Shown here: piece after piece, positions 7,678 to 16,812 of the stretch | How positions within the stretch are numbered: position 1 is the first letter of the stretch | Layout: each line of letters starts with the position of its first letter | Assembly (NCBI RefSeq): GCF_001647275.1 | Contig: NZ_LRMM01000029.1 | Span: forward strand, 1-56,494 | DNA length: 56,494 nt | Source of the DNA: Rufibacter ruber | GTDB lineage: Bacteria; Bacteroidota; Bacteroidia; Cytophagales; Hymenobacteraceae | Direction: 5' to 3' | Notes under the pieces: model-generated | What the model saw: only the letters and a program-made list of their open reading frames with translations | The model's database searches: none | Told to the model about the DNA's origin: nothing | Position numbers and translations under genes: made by a program

Positions 7678-8409
7678 GTGGAGCGCAACAAAGAGATATT
7701 GGTTGAGAAACTGGGGCTGGTAGATTACCAGCAGGCCTGGGATTACCAGGAGCAGTTGCTGAAGAGTGTGCTGGAGATAAAGGCAGGCAACCGGCAGCTG
7801 CCGCCAGAAGAGCAGCAGGCCACCTCTAATTACCTGCTTCTCTGCCAGCACCCGCACGTGTACACGCTGGGCAAAAGCGGGCACCTGGAGCACCTGCTGC
7901 TAGATGAGCAGGGATTGCAGCAGAAGGAGGCAACCTTTTACAAGATTAACCGTGGAGGGGATATTACCTACCACGGGCCGGGGCAGCTGGTGGCTTACCC
8001 TATCCTGGACCTGGAGAATTATTTTACTGATATCCATAAGTACCTCAGGTTTCTGGAGGAGGCCGTGATGCTAACGCTGGCTGATTTTGGCATATTAGCG
8101 GGCCGTATTGAGGGCCTGACCGGGGTCTGGCTGGACTTTGAGGAACAGGAAAACCCCAGAAAGATCTGTGCCATGGGCGTGAAGTGCAGCCGCTGGGTGA
8201 CTATGCACGGGCTGGCCTTGAACGTGAACACAGACCTCAGCTACTTTGGGAACATTGTTCCCTGCGGGATCTCTGACAAAGCCGTGACTTCCATGGCGCT
8301 GGAGCTAGGGCGCAATGTGGCGCTGGAGGAGGTAGAAAGACGGCTACTGGTCCATTTTGAACAATTATTTGAAGCCACGTTGTTGGAGCAGCATGAAGAA
8401 AGATATTGA
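7678..8409 (+). CDS. lipB: Octanoyl-[acyl-carrier-protein]:protein octanoyltransferase
   Basis: A 243-residue LipB that transfers octanoyl from ACP to lipoyl domains, the first step of endogenous lipoate synthesis. The signature RGGDITYHGPGQLVAYP is at about 100-116. The catalytic pair is K169 in MGVKCSRW and C196 in NIVPCGI. The start is GTG at 7678, directly after an in-frame TAA at 7675-7677, so no longer product is possible; the N-terminus (LGLVDYQQAWDYQE) is already full length. The next gene begins inside its last 17 bases, and the run continues to hemD. Confidence 0.94.
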   Translation: MERNKEILVEKLGLVDYQQAWDYQEQLLKSVLEIKAGNRQLPPEEQQATSNYLLLCQHPHVYTLGKSGHLEHLLLDEQGLQQKEATFYKINRGGDITYHGPGQLVAYPILDLENYFTDIHKYLRFLEEAVMLTLADFGILAGRIEGLTGVWLDFEEQENPRKICAMGVKCSRWVTMHGLALNVNTDLSYFGNIVPCGISDKAVTSMALELGRNVALEEVERRLLVHFEQLFEATLLEQHEERY

Positions 8410-8797
8410 TTTTCATCAGGTAGAGGGCGTTTCAGTGGCTGTTGCCCGTGAGACAAACGAGCTGGGGCTGGAGGAGTGGAACGTGTACCTCATCAACAGC
8501 AATGCCTTCACTATAGACAATGTGCTGGTTGCCTCTAAAGGCTATGGCGAGCATGAGGGGCAGGAAGTGAAGACGTCAGTGCTGCGGCACATGTTTGAGC
8601 AGGTGCCTGGCAAGAGTTCTCAGCAGGTGGAGCCTATTGACCCGGCGTTGTTTCACCTGACCAATGAGTTCTGGGTGAGCTATTATATAGGCAATAAGAT
8701 ACATGATAAGCGCTTCCTGTTTGTGCCGGGAAGTATTGTAGAAGATAATTTAATCCAGATTTCCATATTGGAGAAGCAAGGAGTACTGCACTCATAG
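8393..8797 (+). CDS. Small conserved protein after lipB, function unknown
   Basis: 134 residues from the ATG at 8393 (MKKDIDFHQVEG), overlapping the end of lipB by 17 bases. A longer frame from 8357 lies wholly inside lipB and is unlikely. The protein is mixed alpha/beta with no signal peptide or membrane helix, and includes WNVYLIN, VLVASKGYGE, FWVSYYIGNKIHDKRFLFVPGSI. It looks like a conserved Bacteroidota family of unknown function that I recall beside lipB or similar housekeeping genes; I cannot name a domain. Translational coupling with lipB is likely. Confidence 0.75.
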   Translation: MKKDIDFHQVEGVSVAVARETNELGLEEWNVYLINSNAFTIDNVLVASKGYGEHEGQEVKTSVLRHMFEQVPGKSSQQVEPIDPALFHLTNEFWVSYYIGNKIHDKRFLFVPGSIVEDNLIQISILEKQGVLHS

Positions 8798-8865
8798 GCC
8801 CAGCCAAGAGGCTTTTGCCCAATAAGTGCCGCTTTGCGAAGAACGTTACTAATCAATGACCCTGC

Positions 8866-9933
8866 ATGAAGTTTTTTACCTACCTGCTTTCCTTTAGCTG
8901 GTCTTTTTTCATAACCCTGTTTGCCATACCCTCTATTGTGTATGTGGCACACCTTAAAAATATTCTGGATCAGCCTAACAAGCGCACGGTGCACGTTTCC
9001 CTTACGCCCCGCCTGGGTGGTCTGGGGGTGTTTGCCGGTTTCATGTCAGCACTGACCATCTTTGGGGATCTGTCTAACGGGGTGCAGCAGGTGCTGGCGG
9101 GGTGTATCATCCTGTTCTTTGGCGGTTTGAAAGATGACCTGGTGTCTATCTCGGCCTTTAAAAAGTTCTTTATGCAGGTTCTGGCCACGGGGGTGGTGAT
9201 GTTCATGGCAGACATCAGGATTACCAGTTTTCAGGGAATCTTCGGGATCAATGAGCTGCCCATTGGGTTAAGTTATGCGTTTACCTTTTTCACCATTGTT
9301 GGGGTCACCAATGCCATTAACTTGATTGACGGGCTTGATGGTTTGGCAGGGACCATTGTCACCATCATTGTGTCCACGTTCGGGTTTTACTTCTGGTACG
9401 CGCATTTGGCCAACTATTCAAACTACGCAGGGGTGGCTGTGTGTCTGATTGGCGGGCTTTTGGGCTTTTTGAGGTATAATTTTTACAAGGCGCGTATATT
9501 CATGGGAGACACCGGCTCGCTCTTGTGTGGGTTTGTGGTTTCTGTGATGGCTATTCAGTTTATAGAAATGCACCGCATGGGGCCTCTGTACAGCAGTGAG
9601 GTGTATCAGATATACGCTGCGCCTGCCGTGGCCCTGGGGGTGCTGTTTGTCCCGCTGTTTGACACCATCAGGGTTTCTTTGATCAGGGTGATGAAAGGGG
9701 TGTCGCCGTTTTCGCCAGATAAAAACCACATTCACCACCGCATTCTGGCCATGGGTTTCAGTCAGGTGGCCACCGTATTGATTTTGGCCATGTTGAATAT
9801 TCTGGTCATTGTCTTTGTGTTTAACTTCTCCCACTGGGGTAATCTGAACCTTCTGCTCTGCCTCTTAGGGTTTTCTATTCTCTTGAGCTTTGTGTTGGGG
9901 CAGTATAAGGCCAGGCCTACCACTACGGCATAA
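8866..9933 (+). CDS. MraY/WecA-type undecaprenyl-phosphate sugar-1-phosphate transferase
   Basis: A 355-residue polytopic enzyme with about ten membrane helices that moves a sugar-1-phosphate (probably HexNAc) from a UDP-sugar to a polyprenyl phosphate carrier. Conserved cytoplasmic motifs are in order: DD at 90-91 in GLKDDLVS, NAINLIDGLDGLAG at 149-162, FMGDTGSL at 212-219, and the histidine loop PDKNHIHHRIL at 284-293. The KNHIHH loop is typical of WecA-like HexNAc-1-P transferases rather than MraY. It would start O-antigen or exopolysaccharide synthesis. Only three bases separate it from the DUF4271 gene. Confidence 0.9.
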   Translation: MKFFTYLLSFSWSFFITLFAIPSIVYVAHLKNILDQPNKRTVHVSLTPRLGGLGVFAGFMSALTIFGDLSNGVQQVLAGCIILFFGGLKDDLVSISAFKKFFMQVLATGVVMFMADIRITSFQGIFGINELPIGLSYAFTFFTIVGVTNAINLIDGLDGLAGTIVTIIVSTFGFYFWYAHLANYSNYAGVAVCLIGGLLGFLRYNFYKARIFMGDTGSLLCGFVVSVMAIQFIEMHRMGPLYSSEVYQIYAAPAVALGVLFVPLFDTIRVSLIRVMKGVSPFSPDKNHIHHRILAMGFSQVATVLILAMLNILVIVFVFNFSHWGNLNLLLCLLGFSILLSFVLGQYKARPTTTA

Positions 9934-9936
9934 GGT

Positions 9937-11064
9937 ATGCGGTTTTGGCTTTTGCTTTTCAGTTTCTGGTTGGCAGGTGTGGGGGTGCGGGCAGAAGAGC
10001 CTTATCTTAAGCCGCTGCTTTCATCTGACTGGCTAATCTACAAAGCGGCAGACAACTCATTAGTGCCGTATTTACCCGGTTACCATGATGAGCGCCAGGC
10101 GCTGTATCAATGGGTTTCGCTTGACCAGTTTACGAACCCTAAAATTGAGTTTGCAGCCCGTAAGCAGCTGTGTCTTTTTCTGGACAACCAACTGGTTTTC
10201 TCAGCAGACTCCACGGCCCGGTTTACCGTTGATTTTACCGGGAGAATGGTGCCCGGTAGGCGGTACCTGCTTACCGTCTGGCACCCAGAGCAGCAGCCCA
10301 ATTATCTTTCCTTCAGGGTTCCGCAGGAGCCCATGACTGCCAGTAACCCGGTGCAAAAGAAGGTGCTGCAGGTGAAGGTGAGGCAGCCTTCTTCGCATAG
10401 GAGCACGTTGGTGCTGGTGATGCTTGTGGTGGGTCTGGTGTATGGGGGGCTTCGGCTTACATTTTACTCTGATTTTGCCAGCATCTTCAGAGTCAGTAAT
10501 TTCTTGAAACTTTCAACTTTAGAAGAAGGGCTTCTGACCAAGCCTATTGGCAACTGGTCCAGTATTCTGTTTGTGCTCGCTTTCTCCCTGTCTTTTGCCT
10601 TGCTGATTGTAGCCATTCACACTGACATTGAAGACCTGGCGCTGCTCAACCAGCTGTTCACTGCCACCCAGGCTGATCTGGTCTCCAAAATACTGCTCTA
10701 TGCCCTGATAATTTTTTTGTTTGTGGTGTTTAAGTACCTGTTTCTGAAGTTGATGGGCTTTATTTTTGGTGTGGCAGAAATTGTGCTTACCCAGTACCGG
10801 GAATTCTTGCGCACCCTGCTTTCTATGGGGGCGTTCCTGCCCGTAATCATGTTGCTGTACTTAGGCACGTCTTCTTCTGTGCCGCAGCTGGTGTATTGGA
10901 TTGCAAATGTGAGCGTTACCATTCTGCTTGTCTTGACAGCCGTCAGGACTTTTCTAACGGTAAGTAAAAAATATTCCCTCCAAAATCTACATTTATTTTC
11001 GTACCTTTGCGCCACAGAAGTGATACCATTAATGATTTTGCTCAAACTGATTGTGTTTGTGTAG
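9937..11064 (+). CDS. DUF4271 integral membrane protein
   Basis: 375 residues. An N-terminal signal peptide (about 1-19, ending near RAEE) is followed by an exported beta-rich part (about 20-150). A helix at about 155-175 precedes roughly five further membrane helices (about 205-375), which is the DUF4271 arrangement. This family is restricted to Bacteroidota and often precedes hemD next to the gliding genes, as here. Function is unknown; proximity suggests but does not show a T9SS or envelope role. It starts three bases after the upstream transferase. Its 3' end carries a promoter-like TACCTTTG. Confidence 0.82.
   Translation: MRFWLLLFSFWLAGVGVRAEEPYLKPLLSSDWLIYKAADNSLVPYLPGYHDERQALYQWVSLDQFTNPKIEFAARKQLCLFLDNQLVFSADSTARFTVDFTGRMVPGRRYLLTVWHPEQQPNYLSFRVPQEPMTASNPVQKKVLQVKVRQPSSHRSTLVLVMLVVGLVYGGLRLTFYSDFASIFRVSNFLKLSTLEEGLLTKPIGNWSSILFVLAFSLSFALLIVAIHTDIEDLALLNQLFTATQADLVSKILLYALIIFLFVVFKYLFLKLMGFIFGVAEIVLTQYREFLRTLLSMGAFLPVIMLLYLGTSSSVPQLVYWIANVSVTILLVLTAVRTFLTVSKKYSLQNLHLFSYLCATEVIPLMILLKLIVFV
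11002..11009 (+). promoter_or_regulatory. Possible hemD promoter (-7 element TACCTTTG)
   Basis: TACCTTTG matches the Bacteroidota -7 consensus exactly and is followed by GCGCC. It lies within the last codons of the DUF4271 gene. No clear TTG is found 18-20 bases upstream, so the element is incomplete. The leader to hemD would be about 113 bases. Confidence 0.42.
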
Positions 11065-11128
11065 TAGATCCTGGTAAATGTAAGGGGTATCACTAATCTC
11101 AGATACAAGTTGTTTAACTACTTCTAAC

Positions 11129-11920
11129 ATGGCTGACGGTAAAGAAGCGTTGGGTGCGGACAGACATTCAAAGAAAATCTCCAGTATACTAGTCACGCAG
11201 CCAAAGCCGGCAAATGATAACTCGCCTTATTTGGGTATTGCCGAAAAATATGGCATTAAAGTTGATTTCAGGGCTTTTATAGAGATTGAGCCTGTCTCCT
11301 ATAAGGATTTCCGGAAGGAGAAGATCAATATACTTGATCATACTGCCGTTATCTTTACCAGCCGTAATGCTGTTGACCATTTCTTCAGGATCTGTGCCGA
11401 AGGTAAAATAGAGGTGCCCGCAGAGATGAAATATTTCTGTATCTCTGACCAGACGGCCTATTACCTGCAGAAGTACATTGTGCTGCGTAAGCGTAAATTG
11501 TTTATTGGCGGCAAAACAGCCACTGACCTGTTTGATGTGCTGAAGAAGCATAAGAATGAGAAGTTCCTGTATCCTTGCTCTAACATCAGGAAAGAAGATA
11601 TTCCTGAGTTTATGCGGGAAAACGGGTTTAACTTTACAGAGGCTACCATGTATAAGACCGTGGCCGCAGATCTTTCTGATCTGGCAGAAGTGAAGTATGA
11701 CTGTATTGCCTTCTTCAGCCCTTCAGGAATTCATTCCCTTTTTGTGAATTTCCCTGACTTCAAACAGAATAATACCAGAATAGCTGCGTTTGGACCTACT
11801 ACAGCCCAGGCTGTGCGTGATGCAGGTTTAGAACTTGATATTGAAGCCCCTATGCCCAATGCGCCTTCTATGACAGGGGCCATTGAGGTTTATATACAAC
11901 AGAATTCTGGGAAAAAGTAA
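11129..11920 (+). CDS. hemD: Uroporphyrinogen-III synthase
   Basis: A 263-residue HemD-like protein that would cyclise hydroxymethylbilane to uroporphyrinogen III in haem synthesis. HemD sequences diverge strongly; support comes from the two-lobed pattern: SSILVTQP near the N-terminus, VIFTSRNAVDHFF, FLYPCSNIRKEDIPE, then YDCIAFFSPSGIHSLF and IAAFGPTTAQAVRDAGL near the end, the characteristic domain-2 segments. There is no signal peptide. Gene order DUF4271-hemD-porP/sprF-gldKLMN is, to my knowledge, common in this part of the phylum. A nested hairpin follows at 11977-12028. Confidence 0.88.
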   Translation: MADGKEALGADRHSKKISSILVTQPKPANDNSPYLGIAEKYGIKVDFRAFIEIEPVSYKDFRKEKINILDHTAVIFTSRNAVDHFFRICAEGKIEVPAEMKYFCISDQTAYYLQKYIVLRKRKLFIGGKTATDLFDVLKKHKNEKFLYPCSNIRKEDIPEFMRENGFNFTEATMYKTVAADLSDLAEVKYDCIAFFSPSGIHSLFVNFPDFKQNNTRIAAFGPTTAQAVRDAGLELDIEAPMPNAPSMTGAIEVYIQQNSGKK

Positions 11921-11976
11921 ATATCTTGTTACTTTTCATGAGATTGTGCGTAGCATTGGCTAAGGCTTAAAATGAG

Positions 11977-12028
11977 GTGGTCTTTTGGTGGATCGTTAGC
12001 AATTTGCTAGATTAAGCCAAAAGACTAC
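11977..12028. promoter_or_regulatory. Nested inverted repeat before porP/sprF
   Basis: GTGGTCTTTTGG (11977-11988) pairs with CCAAAAGACTAC (12017-12028), with one G-T pair. Inside is a second palindrome TAGCAA-T-TTGCTA. Only TTT follows, so it is a poor intrinsic terminator; it may be an attenuator, a binding site or a weak terminator between hemD and the secretion genes. Confidence 0.5.
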
Positions 12029-12063
12029 TTTAATGATGGTCCAGTCTTTATAAACGACTTACA

Positions 12064-13047
12064 ATGCGCAGAATCTGTCTATCACTTACCATCTTGTGCC
12101 TTTTAGCTTCTGTGCTTGCCAAAGCGCAGCAAGTTCCCCAGTTTAGTCACTACGGGTTCAATGGTCAGTTTATTAGTCCAGCTTATTCAGGTGTGAGCGG
12201 GCAGACTGAGTTGAATGTACTTTACCGCTACCAGTGGTTAGGGTATGATGGTGCTTTTGATGCCGGCGGTTCTCCCAAGACAGCGTTGTTTACCCTCTCT
12301 GCCCCTTTGCCAACTTTAAAGAGTGGGGTGGGGGTTATTGTGATGAAAGATGAGATTGGAGCGGTAGATGTGTTTCAGGCTCAACTTTCTTATGCGTATC
12401 ATGTGTCTGTTGGAACCGGCACCCTGAGCCTGGGCGTGCAGGGAGGTATGACCAACATGAGCAAAGGCGGGTACCGGCCAAATAATGAGAATGACCCAAA
12501 GGTGCCCTTTAACAGCTCAGACAGAAAGTTTGATATGGGGGCTGGTGTGTGGTACCAGCATGCAAAATGGTACGTGGGGGCGGGGCTGGTAAACCTGCTG
12601 GGTGCCACCTATGAGTTTGAGGGCCGCGCTGCTGATACGGGGGCAGAGCCTGCCACGGTGCGGGGAACCGTAACCGGTGAGAAGCATCTAATGGTAACCG
12701 GTGGGTACCACTGGGAACTTTCTGATGCCGTTACCGTAACACCTACTGCTATTTTAAAGCAAGATTTGCAAGCGAATACAAACTCAATTGAAGCAGGTGC
12801 AAGAGCAACTTTTAATAATAAGTTTTGGGGAGGGCTTGGGTATAGGTTTGAAGAGGCTGCTACGGCAATGTTAGGTATTTATCTTTTGAAAGACAATGCC
12901 TTGAGTTTTGGGTATGCCTTTGACTATACTGTGGTAGATGCAAACGCCAAAAGCCCCACCTCTCATGAGGTAATGCTTGGGTATAGGTTGCCTAAATCTA
13001 AGAATACTACAAAACCTCCTGTGAGAACCCCCAGATATAATTTTTGA
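12064..13047 (+). CDS. PorP/SprF-family type IX secretion outer-membrane protein
   Basis: A 327-residue outer-membrane beta-barrel. A signal peptide ends at about AKAQQ (21-23), followed by the family start VPQFSHYGFNGQFISPAYSG. Alternating strands with glycine and aromatic residues run to a C-terminal segment LGYRLPKSK. PorP/SprF proteins help T9SS cargo reach or anchor at the surface; several paralogs per genome are normal, each often paired with a gliding adhesin, and no adhesin gene is adjacent here. It lies 168 bases before a gldK promoter, so it may be a separate transcript. Confidence 0.9.
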   Translation: MRRICLSLTILCLLASVLAKAQQVPQFSHYGFNGQFISPAYSGVSGQTELNVLYRYQWLGYDGAFDAGGSPKTALFTLSAPLPTLKSGVGVIVMKDEIGAVDVFQAQLSYAYHVSVGTGTLSLGVQGGMTNMSKGGYRPNNENDPKVPFNSSDRKFDMGAGVWYQHAKWYVGAGLVNLLGATYEFEGRAADTGAEPATVRGTVTGEKHLMVTGGYHWELSDAVTVTPTAILKQDLQANTNSIEAGARATFNNKFWGGLGYRFEEAATAMLGIYLLKDNALSFGYAFDYTVVDANAKSPTSHEVMLGYRLPKSKNTTKPPVRTPRYNF

Positions 13048-13160
13048 GTACAAGCAGATGGGAGGCAGGCAATGAACTGATGGAGTTGTGTTTACTGCTG
13101 AAATAAAATAATATTTTTTTAACACCGTTAGAGAGTTGACTTTCAAGAAAAAACAATAAT

Positions 13161-13190
13161 TTTGTTTTTTAATTCTGTTGTATATATTTG
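13161..13190 (+). promoter_or_regulatory. Bacteroidota-type promoter of gldKLMN
   Basis: TTTG at 13161-13164, an 18-base spacer and TATATTTG at 13183-13190 match the consensus. The start site would be near 13197, about 50 bases before the ATG of gldK at 13249. Confidence 0.7.
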
Positions 13191-13248
13191 CTATCTTTAA
13201 AACCTAATACGCAGAGTGGTAGCGCTATCTTTTTACAAGTCCAAGAAT

Positions 13249-14277
13249 ATGAATAAGTTTTTACAGTCTTCTGCCATTGCGTTGAGCGTTGTGTTGATGG
13301 CGGGGTGTGGTATGGGGAGAAGCTCTGAGGGGGATGTGATTGGGGCGGCAGACCGTCCTGAGTTCAATCCGCAGGAGGTGCCATATGGAATGATTGCCTG
13401 CCCTGGTGGAACATTTCACATGGGGCAAACAGATCAGGATATTGCCGCCAGTATGTCTAACCTGAACAAGCAGGTGACAATTGGTGGTTTTTATATGGAT
13501 GAGACTGAAATCACCAACAATGAGTACCGTCAGTTTATTGACGCTATTCGGCAGGACTCATTAGATGTGTTGGGGGAAGAGTATGTGATGACCCAGCTGT
13601 ATCCAGATACCACCGTATGGGTGCGGGACTTTACGTATCATATGGGGGATCCTTTGATGGAATATTATTTCACCCACCCGGCATTTGATGATTATCCTGT
13701 AGTTGGGGTAGACTGGTTTGCTGCAAAATATTTCAACAACTGGAGAACCAAGTTGAAGAATGCCTATAATACAGAGAACGGTCAGGCACCAATGCCAAAC
13801 TTCCGTTTGCCTTCTGAGGCAGAGTGGGAGTATGCGGCACGCGGTGGCCGTGATTTGGCAACATATCCTTGGGGTGGTCCTTACCTGCGTAACGCCAGAG
13901 GCTGTATGTTGGCAAACTTCAAGCCGGGCCGCGGTGACTATTACAGCGATGGTTTCACTTACACCGCTCCGGTAGGCCAGTATTATCCTAACGATTTCGG
14001 TCTGTATGACATGTCTGGTAATGTGGCTGAGTGGTGTGAAGACGCATACTCTGAAGCATCTGTGCCAGTGGTGTGGGATTTGAACCCAACCTATTATAAA
14101 GATGATGAGCCCCGCAAGATTGTGCGCGGTGGTTCCTGGAAAGACATTGCCTATTTCTTAGAGACGGGTGTCCGTAATTTTGAATACCAGGACTCTGCCC
14201 GTTCTTACATTGGCTTCAGAAGTGCCATGATCTACATTGGCCGTTCTTCAGGCCGTGAGTTCGGCTTTGGGAACTAA
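13249..14277 (+). CDS. gldK: GldK, T9SS ring lipoprotein
   Basis: 342 residues from ATG 13249, chosen because it gives a lipoprotein signal peptide with lipobox LMAGC (C20); the frame from 13216 adds 11 residues. The body (about 45-335) is a formylglycine-generating-enzyme (SUMF1) fold: GGTFHMG, MDETEITNNEYRQFI, PSEAEWEYAARGG, YPWGG, GLYDMSGNVAEWCED and RGGSW. GldK uses the fold structurally and forms, with GldN, the periplasmic ring under the T9SS outer-membrane parts. It is first in the gldKLMN run and has its own promoter. Confidence 0.95.
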   Translation: MNKFLQSSAIALSVVLMAGCGMGRSSEGDVIGAADRPEFNPQEVPYGMIACPGGTFHMGQTDQDIAASMSNLNKQVTIGGFYMDETEITNNEYRQFIDAIRQDSLDVLGEEYVMTQLYPDTTVWVRDFTYHMGDPLMEYYFTHPAFDDYPVVGVDWFAAKYFNNWRTKLKNAYNTENGQAPMPNFRLPSEAEWEYAARGGRDLATYPWGGPYLRNARGCMLANFKPGRGDYYSDGFTYTAPVGQYYPNDFGLYDMSGNVAEWCEDAYSEASVPVVWDLNPTYYKDDEPRKIVRGGSWKDIAYFLETGVRNFEYQDSARSYIGFRSAMIYIGRSSGREFGFGN

Positions 14278-14345
14278 TATTCTTTTTTGAACCTTCAACT
14301 GCTATTTAAAAATAATTCCTGAACTAATCTAAATCTGTCAAAACA

Positions 14346-15140
14346 ATGAGCAAATCGAAAGGCAACTTCTTCTATGATAAAGTGATGCCAAAAATCTACG
14401 GTATCGGGGCTGCGGTAGTAATTGTTGGTGCCTTGTTTAAAATTCTTCACTTAGACGGAGCCAATGAAATGTTGATTGTAGGGTTGGGAACAGAAGCGGC
14501 TATTTTCTTTTTAAGTGCCTTTCAGCCAAATCCGCATGAGCCAGAGTGGGAGCGTGTGTATCCTCAATTGAGAGATGATTATGACGGCCCGCTTCCTACA
14601 GTGCCCGCTGCTACGAACAACGCCTCTTTAACCGGAGATCTTGATAAGATGCTGCGTGACGCTAATGTAACCCCGGCCACCATTGGGTCATTAGGTCAAG
14701 GGTTGAACCGTCTGAGCGATACAGCCGCTAAAATGTCTGATATTGCAGATGCCACTGTGGCTACCAATGAGTACACTACCCGTGTAAGAGCTGCGGCTGG
14801 TTCTTTAGACAGAATCAACGAAGCGTACGGTGCAACAGTTGAGGCCGTGTCTCACATGGCAAACGCCACGAAAGATGCCCAAGCCTACCATGCCCAGGTT
14901 CAGAACATTACTAAAAATCTGGGTGCCTTGAACGCTGTATATGAAATGGAGTTACAGGATGCGAACAGCCACCTGAAGTCAATGAATAAGTTCTACGGTA
15001 GCCTGACCATGGCTATGGAGAACTTGACAGACGCCAGCCGTGATACAGAGCAATTCAAAGAAGAGGTAGCAAATCTTACCAAGAACCTGCATTCTTTGAA
15101 TAACGTGTACGGTAACATGTTGAATGCCATGAGAGGGTAA
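14346..15140 (+). CDS. gldL: GldL, T9SS/gliding motor inner-membrane protein
   Basis: A 264-residue inner-membrane protein with two helices (about 16-34 and 42-60). The second contains the membrane-buried glutamate E50 (GLGTEAAIFF), corresponding to the residue proposed to couple proton flow in the GldLM motor. After a short basic/acidic stretch the cytoplasmic tail is helical and shows three related units around 140-260, each with a pattern like VxxxTKNLxxLNxxY. In structures of the motor a GldL pentamer surrounds two GldM helices. It is 68 bases after gldK and 59 before gldM. Confidence 0.95.
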   Translation: MSKSKGNFFYDKVMPKIYGIGAAVVIVGALFKILHLDGANEMLIVGLGTEAAIFFLSAFQPNPHEPEWERVYPQLRDDYDGPLPTVPAATNNASLTGDLDKMLRDANVTPATIGSLGQGLNRLSDTAAKMSDIADATVATNEYTTRVRAAAGSLDRINEAYGATVEAVSHMANATKDAQAYHAQVQNITKNLGALNAVYEMELQDANSHLKSMNKFYGSLTMAMENLTDASRDTEQFKEEVANLTKNLHSLNNVYGNMLNAMRG

Positions 15141-15199
15141 CCTCTGTCCTTCCCTATACAATATAAGTTTAACTACAAAGTAAACCCTATAAGGATACT

Positions 15200-16792
15200 A
15201 TGGCTGGAGGAAAAGAAACGCCACGGCAGAAGATGATCGGGATGATGTATCTCGTTCTGACTGCGCTGCTGGCCTTGAACGTAAGCTCTGCGATACTTCT
15301 AAAATTCCAATTTATTGATGAAAGCCTGATGGAAGTAAACCGTAATACGGTTTCTGACAACAGCAACGTAGTGAAAAGCATCGCATCATCTGTCGCAAAA
15401 GCTGGGAACAGACCCGCCGATGCCAAAGTGGTAGAGCAGGCTGATCAGGTTCGGAAGCAAACGGCTGAAATGGTGAGCTACCTGCGTGGCTTGAGAGATG
15501 AATTGGAAAAAGCATCAGGTGGAAAAGACGCTGAAACCGGCAACTACATTAACCCTGAGGCTAACGAGATTGTCAATGAAGTGATGATTGGCGGCACCAA
15601 GAAAGGCAAGGGCTATGAATTGGAGCAGAAACTAAACGGATATGCTTCCTTTCTGCGTCAGTTCAATACTGGTGTTCCAGAGAGAATAGCAATGAGCGGT
15701 GCGCAAGACCCTAGAGTGAAAAACAACCAGGATCAGCGGAAGAAAGACTTTGCCCAACTGAACTTTGAAGAAACCCCAATGGTAGCAGCCTTGGCTACGC
15801 TAGCGCAAAAGGAATCTGAGGTTTTGAAGTATGAAGCGGAGACTCTTTCTCAATTAGCCCAAAAAGTGGGTGCAGATATAATCAAGTTTGAAAATATCTT
15901 CGCCATGGCAAGTGCCGAGTCTAAGACTGTAGCGGCTGGTACTAAATACAAAGCTGAAATGTTCTTAGCGGCTTCTTCTGATGCCGTATCACCTACCATG
16001 TCGGTAGATGGACGTTCAATTCCGGTAAAAGCTGGGAAAGGTCAGATTGAATTTACGGCCACTGCCGGTAATTATGATGCAGAAGGCAATGCTAAGAAAA
16101 CCTGGAAAGGTCAGGTACGTTTCCGTCAACCAAGTGGAAAAGATACAGTCTTTACTGTGACTCAAGAATATGTAGTGGCCAAGCCTGTAATGCAAATTCA
16201 GTCAGCCTCTATCAACTCTTTGTACTTCAACTGCGGAAACGAACTCAGTGTTCAGGTGCCTGCTTTGGGAGCGACGTATGATCCAGCTTTCTCAGCTTCT
16301 GGGGCAACAGTGGTAAAAGGAGCTAAAAAAGGCTTCCTGACTATTATCCCTACCAGCAGACAGGTAAAACTGAACGTGAGCAGCGGGGGGAATTCTATTG
16401 GCTCCCAGGATTTTACTGTGAAACTAGTGCCAAGACCGCAGGTAGTAGCGTATGCCAATGGCAGACCAGTTGACATTGTAAAGGGGATGGCAGCCCCAGG
16501 CCCAAGGGTTTTGGAAATCAGAGCTATTGCTGATGAAAGCTTTAAGAACCAATTACCTAAAGATGCGCGTTACAGAGTAACCGAGTATGTGGTGTACCTG
16601 GTGCGGGGGAACCGCCCTGCCGGTCAGGTGCCAGGAAATGGACCTACAGTAAACATCTCATCACTGGCTGCCCAGGCTCGTCCGGGAGATCGTCTTGCCA
16701 TTGATGTAAGAGAGGTACGCCGAATGAACTTCCGTGATCAGCAGGAGGTTGTTCCTTCTGATGGATCAAGCATCAGCATTCAGCTTAATTAA
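15200..16792 (+). CDS. gldM: GldM, T9SS/gliding motor periplasmic shaft
   Basis: 530 residues. One N-terminal membrane helix (MIGMMYLVLTALLALNVSSA, about 12-31) is followed by a long periplasmic part: a helical bundle (about 40-225) then beta domains to the C-terminus. GldM dimers pass through the GldL pentamer and carry motion to the GldK/GldN ring. Start MAGGKETPRQKMIGMMYLVL is the usual GldM start. It is followed after 20 bases by gldN. Length is normal for the family. Confidence 0.95.
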   Translation: MAGGKETPRQKMIGMMYLVLTALLALNVSSAILLKFQFIDESLMEVNRNTVSDNSNVVKSIASSVAKAGNRPADAKVVEQADQVRKQTAEMVSYLRGLRDELEKASGGKDAETGNYINPEANEIVNEVMIGGTKKGKGYELEQKLNGYASFLRQFNTGVPERIAMSGAQDPRVKNNQDQRKKDFAQLNFEETPMVAALATLAQKESEVLKYEAETLSQLAQKVGADIIKFENIFAMASAESKTVAAGTKYKAEMFLAASSDAVSPTMSVDGRSIPVKAGKGQIEFTATAGNYDAEGNAKKTWKGQVRFRQPSGKDTVFTVTQEYVVAKPVMQIQSASINSLYFNCGNELSVQVPALGATYDPAFSASGATVVKGAKKGFLTIIPTSRQVKLNVSSGGNSIGSQDFTVKLVPRPQVVAYANGRPVDIVKGMAAPGPRVLEIRAIADESFKNQLPKDARYRVTEYVVYLVRGNRPAGQVPGNGPTVNISSLAAQARPGDRLAIDVREVRRMNFRDQQEVVPSDGSSISIQLN

Positions 16793-16812
16793 GAAAGTAA
16801 TTACATAGTACC

